Positions 18,697 to 28,917 of a stretch of 52,601 nucleotides of DNA are shown here, in pieces. The stretch comes from Actinophytocola sp. (GTDB taxonomy: Bacteria > Actinomycetota > Actinomycetes > Mycobacteriales > Pseudonocardiaceae). How positions within the stretch are numbered: position 1 is the stretch's first letter; every line of letters starts with the position of its first letter. Location of the stretch: assembly GCA_009377385.1 (NCBI GenBank), contig WHUD01000005.1, positions 1 to 52,601 of the forward strand. The letters run 5' to 3'. Under the pieces are notes generated by a model. The model saw nothing but the letters and a program-made list of their open reading frames with translations, had not been told where the DNA came from and searched no databases. The position numbers were made by a program, and so were the translations under genes.

Positions 18697-18784
18697 GCGA
18701 GTCGCACCGTGCGGAGGCGCGAGTCGCACCGCAGGGCATCGCGAGTCGCACCGTGGCCACTGGCGAGACGGCACCGCGCGATGC
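18697..18784 (+). repeat. 22-bp tandem repeat array after citA
   Basis: Four units start at 18697, 18719, 18741 and 18763, exactly 22 bp apart. Each is GCGAGTCGCACC (GCGAGACGGCAC in the last) plus 10 variable bases. The array begins 5 nt after the citA stop and ends just before the serine hydrolase start. It mirrors the array after pdxH, so the pdxH-citA pair is bracketed by inverted copies. Confidence 0.85.
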
Positions 18785-18800
18785 GGTCGTTCGGTGCAGA

Positions 18801-20171
18801 ATGACCGGCATGCTCCCTAGTACCGAGTTCGCCCTGCTGTCGCGTATCGCCACCGAGCAGTCGGCCAACCGCGCGCCGTCGCTGGTCGCGGGTGTCGTGC
18901 GCGGCGGCGAGCTGGTGTGGTCGGGCGCCCGTGGCTTCGTCGACGACGTCCCGCCGACCAACGACACGCAGTACCGGCTCGGCTCGATCACCAAGAGCCT
19001 GACCGCCGCGCTCGTCATGCGGCTGCGGGACGAGGGCAAGCTCGACCTCAACGACCGCGTCGACGCCCACCTCGACGACGCGAAGACCGAGGCGTTCGGG
19101 CGGCTGACCATCGCGCAGTTGCTCGCGCACACCTCAGGCATCACGTCGGAGTCGCCAGGCGAGTGGTGGGAGCGCAGCGTCGGGGACACCTGGGACGCGC
19201 TGGCGGCCGACCTCACCCCCGACGAGCTGAAGCTGCGCTCCGGCAAACAGTTCCACTACTCCAACACCGGCTACGGCATCCTCGGCGAGATCATCGCACG
19301 GCTGCGGGACAGCACATGGCTTGACGCGCTGCGCGACGAGATCCTCACTCCGCTCGGCATGTCCCGCACCACCCCGCACCCGGAAGGCGCGGCGGCCAAG
19401 GGCTGGGCGGTGCACCCGTTCGCGGACGTCGTGCTGCCGGAGCCGATCCCGGACACCGGCGCCATGGCCCCTGCGGGACAGCTCTGGTCAACGGTCACCG
19501 ACCTGGCGCGCTGGACGTCGTTCACAGCGGGACACAGCGGCGAGGTGCTGCACCCGGACACCGTCGCGGAGATGCGCCAGGCGGCCGCGATCGACGACGG
19601 CGACGTCTGGGCGATGGGCTACGGCCTGGGGTTCCAGCTCATCCGCCAGCATGGCCGCGGCTACGCGGGCCACACCGGGTCGATGCCGGGCTTCGTGGCG
19701 TGTTCCATGGTCGACCAGACGTCGGGCACCGGCGCGCTGGCGATGGCCAACACCACGGCAGGTGTCGCGATCCTCGGCGTGGTGATCGACCTGATCCGCA
19801 CCGCAGACGAGCGGGAACCCGCGCTGCCAGAGCCGTGGCGGCCGGCCGACGTCGACCTCAAGCTGCTCGAACTGACCGGCCTCTGGCACTGGGGCTCTGC
19901 GCCGTTCCACCTCCGCGTGCTGCCGAACGGGTGGCTCGACATCTACCCGGTCACCACGGGCAGGCGTTCCCGGTTCCGCCCGGTGGGTGACGACGTCTGG
20001 GAGGGCCTCGACGGCTACTACGCGGGCGAGACGCTCCGTGTCGGACGGGACATGGCGGGTGTGCCGCAGCACCTCAATCTCGCGACGTTCATCTTCACCC
20101 GCACGCCGTATGACCCGAACGCCCCGATTCCCGGGGGTGTCGACGAGGCTGGTTGGCGCTCCGCGACCTGA
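18801..20171 (+). CDS. Serine hydrolase, class C beta-lactamase-like
   Basis: A 456-aa protein of the beta-lactamase/D-aminopeptidase/esterase family. The catalytic SxxK tetrad is GSITKSL (Ser near residue 58 from ATG 18801), the YxN-type motif is HYSNTGYGILGEI, and the third motif is HTGSMPGF in place of KTG. A C-terminal lipocalin-like or beta-rich extension of about 120 aa follows. No signal peptide is evident, so it is probably cytoplasmic. Two starts, ATG 18801 and ATG 18810, are near-equal. It is likely an esterase or peptidase; resistance is not implied. Confidence 0.85.
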   Translation: MTGMLPSTEFALLSRIATEQSANRAPSLVAGVVRGGELVWSGARGFVDDVPPTNDTQYRLGSITKSLTAALVMRLRDEGKLDLNDRVDAHLDDAKTEAFGRLTIAQLLAHTSGITSESPGEWWERSVGDTWDALAADLTPDELKLRSGKQFHYSNTGYGILGEIIARLRDSTWLDALRDEILTPLGMSRTTPHPEGAAAKGWAVHPFADVVLPEPIPDTGAMAPAGQLWSTVTDLARWTSFTAGHSGEVLHPDTVAEMRQAAAIDDGDVWAMGYGLGFQLIRQHGRGYAGHTGSMPGFVACSMVDQTSGTGALAMANTTAGVAILGVVIDLIRTADEREPALPEPWRPADVDLKLLELTGLWHWGSAPFHLRVLPNGWLDIYPVTTGRRSRFRPVGDDVWEGLDGYYAGETLRVGRDMAGVPQHLNLATFIFTRTPYDPNAPIPGGVDEAGWRSAT

Positions 20172-21356
<1,185 letters not shown>

Positions 21357-21486
21357 GCACCCACCCCTCGCCCATCCGCGTGATCAACTAGACCAGATTG
21401 GGCCAAGTATCGGCGTGGCTCGACCGTCAAGGCGACGCGCCGATCTAGGGTTACCACTCGGATAGGTGACGTCGCGGGAGGCGGGA

Positions 21487-22329
21487 ATGCGAGCGCTACG
21501 GGTTGTCGGGCTGCACGAGGACGGCACGTCCATCGTGTGCGAAGACGCCGAGCGCGGGGAGAAGTTCTTGCTCCCGGCCGACGAGCGGCTACGTGCGGCG
21601 GCACGCGGCGATATCACCCGGCTCGGACAGATCCAGATCGAGTTGGAGAGCCAGATGCGCCCACGTGAGATTCAGGCCCGCATTCGTGCCGGCGAAACCG
21701 TCGCACAGCTCGCGGCGAGCGCGGGGATCCCGGAGCAACGCGTCGAGCGCTTCGCCTATCCCGTGCTGCTCGAGCGGTCCCGCACCGCCGAGATGGCGCA
21801 GGACGCTCACCCGGTGCGGGAGGACGGCCCCGACGTGCGCACGCTCGGCGAGGTCGTCGCCTACGCCTTCGGCGTGCGCGGTCAGGACTACACCACCGCC
21901 ACATGGGACGCCTGGCGCGGCGAGGGCGGCAAGTGGGTCATCTGCCTGCAGTGGCAGACCGGCCGCTCGGACAACCGCGCGCTCTGGTCGTTCTCGCCAG
22001 GCGCGCACGGCGGCACCGTGACCGCGCTCGACGACCACGCGGCCGACCTGCACGACCCCGACGTCCGCCGGTCGCCACGGACGCTACGGCCCGTCACCGA
22101 GGAAGAGGAAGCGGACGATACTCAGGCGATGCTCGACCCGGCATGGGAGGCCGAACCAGAGGACGCCACGGTGATCGAGGCCCCACTGCCAACGCAGGCC
22201 GAGGCGGAGGCGGCCCCTGAGGCGCCAGCTGACGACGTCCCGGCCAGCCGCCGCAAGGCGAAGAAGACCCACCCCGTCGTGCCCGCGTGGGAGGACGTCC
22301 TGCTCGGCGTGCGTAGCCAGCGCGGCTGA
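21487..22329 (+). CDS. sepH: Septation protein SepH (DUF3071)
   Basis: A 280-aa cell-division protein of the actinobacterial SepH family, which in Streptomyces binds FtsZ and stimulates its assembly. The conserved N-terminal domain (about residues 1-165) includes MRALRVVGLHEDGTSIVCED, the HTH-like RIRAGETVAQLAASAGIPEQ, VERFAYPVLLERSR, and DYTTATWDAWRGEGGKWVI. The C-terminal half is acidic and low complexity and ends with the short conserved PVVPAWEDVLLGVR. ATG 21487 follows a GGGAGG. The function is assigned from the family. Confidence 0.9.
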   Translation: MRALRVVGLHEDGTSIVCEDAERGEKFLLPADERLRAAARGDITRLGQIQIELESQMRPREIQARIRAGETVAQLAASAGIPEQRVERFAYPVLLERSRTAEMAQDAHPVREDGPDVRTLGEVVAYAFGVRGQDYTTATWDAWRGEGGKWVICLQWQTGRSDNRALWSFSPGAHGGTVTALDDHAADLHDPDVRRSPRTLRPVTEEEEADDTQAMLDPAWEAEPEDATVIEAPLPTQAEAEAAPEAPADDVPASRRKAKKTHPVVPAWEDVLLGVRSQRG

Positions 22330-22389
22330 CAGACGGAACCCGGTAGCCTCCCGCCGCGTCTCACGAACACCGAGGCAGAAGGGGATCGC

Positions 22390-22746
22390 ATGACCGGGTA
22401 CAAGGTGAACATCGGCGAGCTTGGCAGGCTCATCAACACGCTTGAGGACGGCGCGCAACAGGTCAGGGAGGCGAACAAGAACCTGGCCGCGCACGGCCAG
22501 CTCGGCATGCTCGGCCACGAGGCCCTGACCGATTCGGCGCACGAGTTCGAGGAGACCTGGCGCTACGGGCTTGGAAAGCTGGACGAGGCGGCCGAAGCCG
22601 TCATCGAGCGACTGCACGGCGCGAAGCGCAACTACCAGGAGCTCGACGAGGGGCACGCCGAGATGTACGACAAGATGATGCAGAACGGCGCCCCCGCTGG
22701 CGGCTCTGGCGGCGGCACCATCAGCAAGGCGCTTGACGGGTCATGA
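22390..22746 (+). CDS. WXG100/ESX-like small protein
   Basis: A 118-aa helical protein. Two amphipathic helices flank a central turn (roughly residues 5-35 and 45-85), with FEETWRYGLGKLDEA providing a W-x-x-G-like position, and a flexible Gly-rich tail. The layout resembles WXG100/EspC-type secretion substrates, but the canonical W-x-G is not exact. It begins a four-gene run with an ATGA overlap to the next gene. Possibly a chaperone-like partner of the following larger protein. No ESX core component (EccC etc.) is in the window. Confidence 0.6.
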   Translation: MTGYKVNIGELGRLINTLEDGAQQVREANKNLAAHGQLGMLGHEALTDSAHEFEETWRYGLGKLDEAAEAVIERLHGAKRNYQELDEGHAEMYDKMMQNGAPAGGSGGGTISKALDGS

Positions 22747-23936
22747 CGCGGACGTTCGACGCGCTCGGGTTCGACCCGGCGCCGGGCGAATTCGGCAGGG
22801 TCGATGCGCGCGCGGAACGGTATCAGCGGGTCAGCGACCAGCTCCGGTTCGCCCGCGACGCGATCACGTCGATCGTCAACCAGACCGGCATCTGGGAAGG
22901 CGAGGCCAGCGAGGCGTTCGCGCGGCGCGTCGGTGACCTGCCCGAGTACTTCGACGCCGCCACCCGGTCGATGTCGCGGGCGGCCGCCGCGCTTACTGAC
23001 TGGCACGCCGAGCTGGGCGAGTTGCGGCGGCGCGCCTGGGAGCTGGAGCTGCGGGCGCGCACGGCCCGCGACGCGGCGGAAGCGGCGCGGAACAATCCGG
23101 CGTTCGGGCTGGTCGGCCAGATGTTCACCGACCAGGAGGCGCTGCGGGCGGCGAACACGGCGCTGACCGAGGCCAGGCAACGGCTCGACGCCGCGATCGC
23201 GGACCTCGACGCCGTGCTGGCTTCTGCCGAGCGGCTCAAGCAGCAGCACGACGAGGTCGCCCACCGCATCGCGGGGCTGCTCGACAAGGCGCGGGACCTC
23301 GCGCCGGACGAGCCGGGCCTGCTCAGCAGGTGTCTCGAAGCGGCGGCCGACGCCCTGACAACGGCAGGCGTGGCGTTCGCGGAGGCCCATATCGACGCCG
23401 CGCGGATCGTCGGCGACGTCATCGAGGACAACGCGAACGTCATCGCGAACGTCTCGGACGTCCTCGGCGACATGAGCACGTTCCTCGCCGCAGCGGGCGA
23501 CGGCCTCAACGCCGTACCCGTCCTCGGACAGCTCGGCGACCAGGCCCTCAACCGCCTCGCCCTGCAGCTGGGTGTGGCCGCGCTCGCTGGCCACACCGTC
23601 GCGCGGCTGGCGGGCGGAGCAGACGTCGTGCCCAACGAGACGATCGCCATCGACCTGGCAGGCCTTGTCACGGCGACAATGCCCGGTTCCGGCATCGGGT
23701 CGATGGTCGTCCAGGGAGGAATCGAAGGAGCCGCAGGCGACCGGGCGGCCACGATCTACGACAACCTCGCCCAGTATTGGATGCCGCGCGATCTTCGGCA
23801 GGGTGTCGAGTACGCGGTCGGCCCCGGCGGGATCGCCGTGGCGCTGGAGAACGCCATCCGCGACGGCATCGGTGACGACGACACCGCGCAGGCCGATCGT
23901 GACCGTGAGCGTGCCGAGGAGCGGGTGTGGCAATGA
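22743..23936 (+). CDS. Putative type VII-secreted protein, WXG-like N-domain
   Basis: A 397-aa protein. The N-terminal 120 aa are helical with GIWEGEASEAFARRV (about residues 52-66), a W-x-G turn as in T7SS_signal/WXG100 proteins. A long coiled-coil-rich middle (about 100-180) follows, then a C-terminal region (about 270-360) that resembles the glycine-rich, weakly hydrophobic segments found before toxin domains of polymorphic toxins (VTATMPGSGIGSMVVQGGIE). No nuclease or other toxin domain is identifiable at the C-terminus. It overlaps both neighbours by 4 bp. A secreted or surface role is inferred. Confidence 0.6.
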   Translation: MTRTFDALGFDPAPGEFGRVDARAERYQRVSDQLRFARDAITSIVNQTGIWEGEASEAFARRVGDLPEYFDAATRSMSRAAAALTDWHAELGELRRRAWELELRARTARDAAEAARNNPAFGLVGQMFTDQEALRAANTALTEARQRLDAAIADLDAVLASAERLKQQHDEVAHRIAGLLDKARDLAPDEPGLLSRCLEAAADALTTAGVAFAEAHIDAARIVGDVIEDNANVIANVSDVLGDMSTFLAAAGDGLNAVPVLGQLGDQALNRLALQLGVAALAGHTVARLAGGADVVPNETIAIDLAGLVTATMPGSGIGSMVVQGGIEGAAGDRAATIYDNLAQYWMPRDLRQGVEYAVGPGGIAVALENAIRDGIGDDDTAQADRDRERAEERVWQ

Positions 23937-24604
23937 CCATGCAGCGGACGCACGAGCCGGGACTGTTGCTGACACCGCCTCCGGGGTTCGTCGGCCTGCC
24001 ACTGCGCGCCGACGAGCAGGACAGCATCGAGGCGCTCACTGGGAAGCTGGCCCCGCACGCCGGCGAGCGCGCCGAGGAACTGCCTCGGTACGTGACGTGG
24101 TTCGCGCACCTGCTCGCAGAGGAGAACATCCGGCTGTATGGCCGGTTCGCCGTTGACGTCGACGCGCTCGACGAACCGGTTCTCGCCGATCTCGCCGTGG
24201 CCATCGCGTCGCTGAACACGACGTGCGAGGACAACCTGGCCGCGCTGGGCAGCAACCGTGACGTCGCGGTCGCACGGCTGCGGCAGCAGTACCTCGCGCG
24301 TCAGCCACACGCCGACGCCAGGATCATCCGTCTGGCCATGGGCCCCGCGATGGTCGCGGTGACGGCCGGTGAGTACCGCTTGCCTTCCGACCTGGCCCAG
24401 AACGGGCGTGCCGCGGTGTTGCCTCGCATCACAGCGGAGTTCCAGATCCCGACGCCGGACGGCGCGCACATCGTGCTGATGACGGTCAGCACCGCGATCG
24501 AGGCGGCCTGCCAGGCGGTCCTGACGGCGGCGATGCGTGTCGCCAACAGCATCCGCGTCACGCGATCTCAGCGGGACGCCGCAGCTGCGACCCCCTCGGC
24601 GTAG
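23933..24604 (+). CDS. Hypothetical protein in WXG operon
   Basis: A 223-aa protein that I do not recognise. It is predominantly helical and soluble, with no signal peptide. Start ATG 23933 overlaps the previous stop (ATGA); an in-frame GTG at 23927 is less likely. The protein has a repeated Ala/Leu heptad feel without a clear coiled coil. Tight coupling to the WXG-like genes suggests a shared function, perhaps an immunity or chaperone protein. Confidence 0.55.
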   Translation: MTMQRTHEPGLLLTPPPGFVGLPLRADEQDSIEALTGKLAPHAGERAEELPRYVTWFAHLLAEENIRLYGRFAVDVDALDEPVLADLAVAIASLNTTCEDNLAALGSNRDVAVARLRQQYLARQPHADARIIRLAMGPAMVAVTAGEYRLPSDLAQNGRAAVLPRITAEFQIPTPDGAHIVLMTVSTAIEAACQAVLTAAMRVANSIRVTRSQRDAAAATPSA

Positions 24605-24606
24605 CG

Positions 24607-25533
24607 ATGTCGATATCGGTACTGCTGCTGCTCGCGGTGCCCGCGGTGGGGATCGGCGCCGCATATGGCGTTCTGCAGCTCACCGCGTTGGTGTCGAGCA
24701 CCCGCGAATCACGACGCACCCTGCTCGTCAGCGAATGCTTCTCCGGCCTGCCAACGGTGGTCGTCGCGCCACAGCAGTGGGACATGTCGCCAGAAGACAT
24801 CCGGCTGATGGCGGCCCGTCGTGGCTATCAGGAGGTGCCTCCGCCCGCGCCGCACGCACTCGCCTTTCGCCGCGCTCCCGCGGCGGTGTCGCAGCCGACG
24901 TACTGCTCCGACGAGCAGGCTCACGCCCGCATGGCCGCGGAACTCGGCTCGCGCGGCTTCGTGTGGCTCACACCATCGGAGATCGGCGGCACGGTCGCCG
25001 ACGTCGCCGCACTCGCCGGGCGTCACGGCGCGCGGATCCTGCGCCAATACGGCGACCACCTCGACCCGGTGCTGCTCCTCGGCACCCGGCAGGTGGGTTC
25101 GCTGCGGGAACTGGTCCCGGAGACGTACCGCGCGCCACTCCGCTCCAAGGCGAAGGTCATGGCACGGGTCGGCATCAACCTGACGGCGACGCTGGTCGCG
25201 GCCGTCGTCGTGACCGTGGGCGCGGTGTCGAGCGACCTCTGGATCTTCGCCATGGCGCCGGTGCTCATCCTTCCCGATCTCGCGGCCTTCCTGCTGTTCA
25301 CCGCACGGGACTCGACGACGGAACGGATGACGCGGCTGCTCATGGAGTTCGACGGCCGCAGCCGAGTTCCCATCGTCAAACGCCATTTCCGGCTCGACCG
25401 GCTGGCCATACTCGACGTCGCGACCGAGTTCGGCTACATGTACTCGACGTTCTGGAATCAGCGGCGCCCGACAACCCGCTGGTATGAAGAATGGCTGACC
25501 TTCGAACCGCGCACACCCGCCATTGCGCCCTAG
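24607..25533 (+). CDS. Hypothetical membrane protein in WXG operon
   Basis: A 308-aa protein, 2 nt downstream of the previous gene. It has an N-terminal transmembrane segment (SVLLLLAVPAVGIGAAYGVL, about residues 4-23) and two more near residues 190-240 (LTATLVAAVVVTVGAVSS; IFAMAPVLILPDLAAFLLF), with a large soluble region between. I do not recognise the family. Its stop codon overlaps that of the convergent DUF2537-like gene by 2 bp. It probably anchors or assists the operon's other products at the membrane. Confidence 0.55.
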   Translation: MSISVLLLLAVPAVGIGAAYGVLQLTALVSSTRESRRTLLVSECFSGLPTVVVAPQQWDMSPEDIRLMAARRGYQEVPPPAPHALAFRRAPAAVSQPTYCSDEQAHARMAAELGSRGFVWLTPSEIGGTVADVAALAGRHGARILRQYGDHLDPVLLLGTRQVGSLRELVPETYRAPLRSKAKVMARVGINLTATLVAAVVVTVGAVSSDLWIFAMAPVLILPDLAAFLLFTARDSTTERMTRLLMEFDGRSRVPIVKRHFRLDRLAILDVATEFGYMYSTFWNQRRPTTRWYEEWLTFEPRTPAIAP

Positions 25534-26180
25534 AGCAGCACGAACAACGCGCCGACCCAGGACACCGCAAGGCCCGCCGCCGCGCCGAAGCACACCCAGC
25601 GCACGATCGGCACCCGCCTGCCGAGCCACAGTGATGGCAGCAGCCCGCCGCTGACAACGGCGGCCGCGAGGAACGCGATCCAACCCTGGGTAGCACGTTC
25701 CAGCGTCGAGATCAGGCCAATCATCGCCACGGCGACGACGATCGCCAGCAACGCGGACACGGTGAGCCCGGTCGCCCACGGCGTCGGCTCGCCGGCCGAC
25801 CGCTGGAACAGCCCCCGGTCGTAGCCGCGCGCGTGCCGTGGCCCGCGACGCCGGCCGTCGTCAGGGCTCGGCACAACGACGGTGGCCAACTCGGTCACCG
25901 GATCGCGGTAATGCACCGTCATACGCATCTCGGTGGCCACCCTCCCGGCGAGCTGACGCCCCCGCCGAGAGACTACTCCGACGGCGTCCTGACCCGGTTC
26001 GGACAGCGCCGCGCTCTGACCGGTAGCCGCCTTGCGCATCGCCGCGGCCACCCGCGCCCATTCGTGCAGCGCAGCGGCGAGATCGGGGCCGAGAGGCAAC
26101 TGTTCCGGCGCGATCTCGCGCGCGGTGCCGGAGTCGCCGCGGGTGAGTACCGCGCGATCACCCCGAACCCGCAGCTCCAC
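25530..26180 (-). CDS. DUF2537-like membrane protein
   Basis: A 216-aa protein with a soluble, charged N-terminal half (residues 1-135) and four hydrophobic segments toward the C-terminus (about 137-160, 166-185, 190-205 and 200-216). Its place immediately after a TrmH gene and near sepH matches Rv0882 of M. tuberculosis, from which I take the DUF2537 label. Function unknown. It ends inside the last codons of the convergent operon. A possible role beside SepH in cell division is only positional. Confidence 0.6.
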   Translation of the reverse strand: MELRVRGDRAVLTRGDSGTAREIAPEQLPLGPDLAAALHEWARVAAAMRKAATGQSAALSEPGQDAVGVVSRRGRQLAGRVATEMRMTVHYRDPVTELATVVVPSPDDGRRRGPRHARGYDRGLFQRSAGEPTPWATGLTVSALLAIVVAVAMIGLISTLERATQGWIAFLAAAVVSGGLLPSLWLGRRVPIVRWVCFGAAAGLAVSWVGALFVLL

Positions 26181-26218
26181 CTGCGCCTCCCGACTATGAT
26201 TCCGCTGTTCGGTCTAAC

Positions 26219-27091
26219 TTAGCTCACCTTGTGGGCTAGTTCGTAGAAGGCAATCGCACCAGCCGTGGCGACGTTGAGAGAGTCAACGCCCTCGGCCATC
26301 GGGATGCGCACCGGGACGTCCGACGCTTCGATCGCCGCGTCGGTCAGCCCGTCGCCCTCCGCACCGAGTAGTACCGCGATCCGCTCGCCCTCGCCAGGTA
26401 CGACGTCGCGCAGCGGCGCCGCGTCCCTTCGAGGTGTCAACGCGGTGACGCGGAATCCGTTGTCACGCAACGTCTTGAGCGCCGCGGGCCACTCGTCGGC
26501 CGTGGCGAACGGGACCCGCAGCACGTGGCCCATCGACACCCGCACGCTGCGCCGATACAGCGGATCGGAACAGCCAGCGCCGAGCACCACCCCGTCGACG
26601 CCGAGCGCGGCGGCGTTGCGGAACAGCGCGCCGAGGTTCTCGTGGTCGTTGACGCCCTCAAGCACGGCGACGGTCCGCGCGGTCGCCGCCAGCTCTGCGA
26701 CGGACGACCGGGGCGCCCGGTCGGCGACCGCGAGCACGCCCCGATTCAGGTAGAACCCGACCACGGTGGCCATGACGTCCGCGGCCGCGATGTAGGCCGG
26801 GCAGTCGACGTCGGCGAGGTCATCCCGGAGTTCGTTTACGCGGCGCCGCACACCGAGTAACGCGCGGACCGGGTATGGCGACGCGAGCATCCGGCGGACG
26901 ACGACCGACCCCTCCGCGATCACAAGTCCCTTGCCGCCGGGACGGTCCGGCCGCCGGTCAGCGCGTTTGAGATCCCGGAAGTCATCGACGCGGTCGTCGT
27001 CGGGATCGTCGATGACGATCTGAGTTGCCACGCCGACGACTGTGCCATTGGCCAGCGCGTTCCCGACGTATGGGTGAGCCCGTTCGAGCAC
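26219..27091 (-). CDS. TrmH/SpoU family RNA 2'-O-methyltransferase
   Basis: A 290-aa SPOUT methyltransferase that methylates a ribose 2'-OH of tRNA or rRNA from SAM. The three knot motifs are NLGALFRNAAALGVDG, LLGAEGDGLTDAAIE and VDSLNVATAGAIAFYEL, all intact. An N-terminal domain of about 130 aa is present. The start is GTG 27091, with GGAGG 13-17 nt upstream; GTG 27031 is a plausible internal alternative that would begin at the conserved V-A-T-Q-I-V-I-D. Orthologue position of Rv0881. The exact target RNA is unknown. Confidence 0.88.
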   Translation of the reverse strand: MLERAHPYVGNALANGTVVGVATQIVIDDPDDDRVDDFRDLKRADRRPDRPGGKGLVIAEGSVVVRRMLASPYPVRALLGVRRRVNELRDDLADVDCPAYIAAADVMATVVGFYLNRGVLAVADRAPRSSVAELAATARTVAVLEGVNDHENLGALFRNAAALGVDGVVLGAGCSDPLYRRSVRVSMGHVLRVPFATADEWPAALKTLRDNGFRVTALTPRRDAAPLRDVVPGEGERIAVLLGAEGDGLTDAAIEASDVPVRIPMAEGVDSLNVATAGAIAFYELAHKVS

Positions 27092-27242
27092 GGCCTGACC
27101 AGCACCTCCGCAATTGACCGCAGAGCGTTAACTCTCACTCACCGAGAGCACCAGTTTGGCCGCTAGCTGGGGCGTCAATTCCTGTGTCACGGTTGTTCGC
27201 CGGGGGTTCGCCGTAGGCCTACGACGAAGGAAGCGGGGCGCG

Positions 27243-28727
27243 ATGGGCAACGACGTACTGGCGAGCTCCACCGATCGAGCGCACTACCGGCACAAGGTGC
27301 AGCGCTGCCTTGACTCGATTGAGCGGATGCTAGCGGAGGGGCGGTTCCGCGAACAACCGCAACGGATCGGCCTCGAACTGGAGCTGAACCTCATCGACGG
27401 CGCCATGCGGCCGTCGATGAGCAACGGCGAGGTGCTCGACCACCTCGGCGATCCGGTGTTCACCGCCGAGCTCGGCCAGCACAACCTCGAACTGAACGTG
27501 CCGCCCCGCACGCTCGCCGGGGACGCGCTGCTCGAATGGGACACCCAGTTGCGCGCCTATCTCGCCACGGCCGACGTCGCCGCGGGCGAAGCGGGCGCGA
27601 GCCTCGCGATGATCGGCATCCTGCCGACGCTCGCCGAGGAGCACTTCGAGTCGAAGTGGTTCACGAGCAACGCGCGCTACTCACTGCTCAACGACAAGAT
27701 CATCGCCGCGCGAGGCGAACTCACCCGCCTCGCCATGGAAGGCCCAGCGCTGCCAGGACGACGTCCCGAGGTGCTACGCAGCCATGCCGACTCGATCCTG
27801 CCGGAAGCCGCGTGCACATCGGCGCAACTGCACCTACAGGTCGGGCCGGACGAGTTCGCGCCGTACTGGAACGCATCGCAGTGCCTCGCGGGCGTGCAGC
27901 TCGCGATCGGCGCGAACTCACCGTTCCTGCTCGGCAAGACGCTCTGGCACGAGACGCGGATTCCGCTGTTCCTGCAGTCGACAGACACCCGGCCGCAGGA
28001 GCTGAAGAACCAGGGCGTGCGGCCGAGAGTGTGGTTCGGCGAGAAATGGATCACGTCGATCTTCGACCTGTTCGAGGAGAACGTCCGCTACTTCCCCGGC
28101 CTGCTGACCGAGACCGACTGCGAGGACCCGCTCGACGTCCTGGATTCGGGCGGCGCGCCGCAGCTCACCGAGCTGCGGATGCACAACGGCACGGTGTGGC
28201 GCTGGAACCGCCCGGTGTACGACGTCGTCGACGGCGTTGCGCACCTGCGCGTGGAGAACCGGGTGCTGCCAGCTGGACCGACGGTGGCCGACGTCGTCGC
28301 CAACGCGGCGTTCTTCTACGGCGCGCAACGTGCGCTGGCGCAGGCGGAGCGCCCCGTGTGGTCGGCGATGGCGTTCCAGGCCGCGGAGGACAACCTGCAC
28401 GCGGGCGCCCGCGACGGCATGGACGCTCGGTTGTACTGGCCCGAGGTCGGCTGGACGCGGCCGGACGACCTTGTGCTGCACGTGCTACTGCCGCTGGCGT
28501 ACGAGGGGCTGGTCTCTGCGGGGGTGTCCGCGCGGGCCGCTGACCGCTACCTCGGCATCATCGAGCAGCGCTGTCTCGCGCGGCGCACCGGCTCGTCGTG
28601 GCAGCGGGAGTGCGTTGACCGGCTGGAGCGCGCTGGGGCGGACCGGGAGTCCGCATTGCGCGACATGCTCATCCGCTACACCGACCACATGCACGAGGGC
28701 GAGCCGGTGCACACCTGGCGGGTGTAG
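27243..28727 (+). CDS. Glutamate-cysteine ligase family (GCS2)
   Basis: A 494-aa ATP-grasp-like enzyme of the GCS2 family, which forms a gamma-glutamyl amide with an amine or thiol. The signature QRIGLELELNLID (about residues 40-52) contributes the Mg/ATP glutamates; FTAELGQHNLELNVPP follows, with the conserved N-x-E-x-N. LHLQVG and LAIGANSPFLLG are also conserved. Start ATG 27243; the frame is open upstream but without similarity. Actinobacteria normally lack glutathione, so the product may be a gamma-glutamyl-cysteine for ergothioneine or an unrelated conjugate. No Egt genes are adjacent. Confidence 0.85.
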   Translation: MGNDVLASSTDRAHYRHKVQRCLDSIERMLAEGRFREQPQRIGLELELNLIDGAMRPSMSNGEVLDHLGDPVFTAELGQHNLELNVPPRTLAGDALLEWDTQLRAYLATADVAAGEAGASLAMIGILPTLAEEHFESKWFTSNARYSLLNDKIIAARGELTRLAMEGPALPGRRPEVLRSHADSILPEAACTSAQLHLQVGPDEFAPYWNASQCLAGVQLAIGANSPFLLGKTLWHETRIPLFLQSTDTRPQELKNQGVRPRVWFGEKWITSIFDLFEENVRYFPGLLTETDCEDPLDVLDSGGAPQLTELRMHNGTVWRWNRPVYDVVDGVAHLRVENRVLPAGPTVADVVANAAFFYGAQRALAQAERPVWSAMAFQAAEDNLHAGARDGMDARLYWPEVGWTRPDDLVLHVLLPLAYEGLVSAGVSARAADRYLGIIEQRCLARRTGSSWQRECVDRLERAGADRESALRDMLIRYTDHMHEGEPVHTWRV

Positions 28728-28752
28728 GCGCGTCGCTCCGCCGCCGGTGAGG

Positions 28753-28797
28753 TGAATGACGCCTTCACTGCGTTCGGTGCGGGGAAAGCGTCATTCA
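28753..28797. repeat. Palindrome of the AAAGCGTCATTCA type
   Basis: TGAATGACGC (28753-28762) pairs with GCGTCATTCA (28788-28797) in a perfect 10-bp stem enclosing 25 nt. It lies 25 nt after the GCS2 gene stop and before the sodA promoter. The 13-mer AAAGCGTCATTCA at 28785-28797 recurs exactly at 48971-48983. Likely a terminator or 3' mRNA element. Confidence 0.7.
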
Positions 28798-28917
28798 TCG
28801 CGCTCTCACATCGTGGGCGACCGTGTCGCGTTGATCACCCGGTTCGCCCGGCGATTGGATCCCTACTAGGTTGGGTACGCACGGACTATTCACCCGCGTC
28901 AACCTCAAGGAGGGGCG

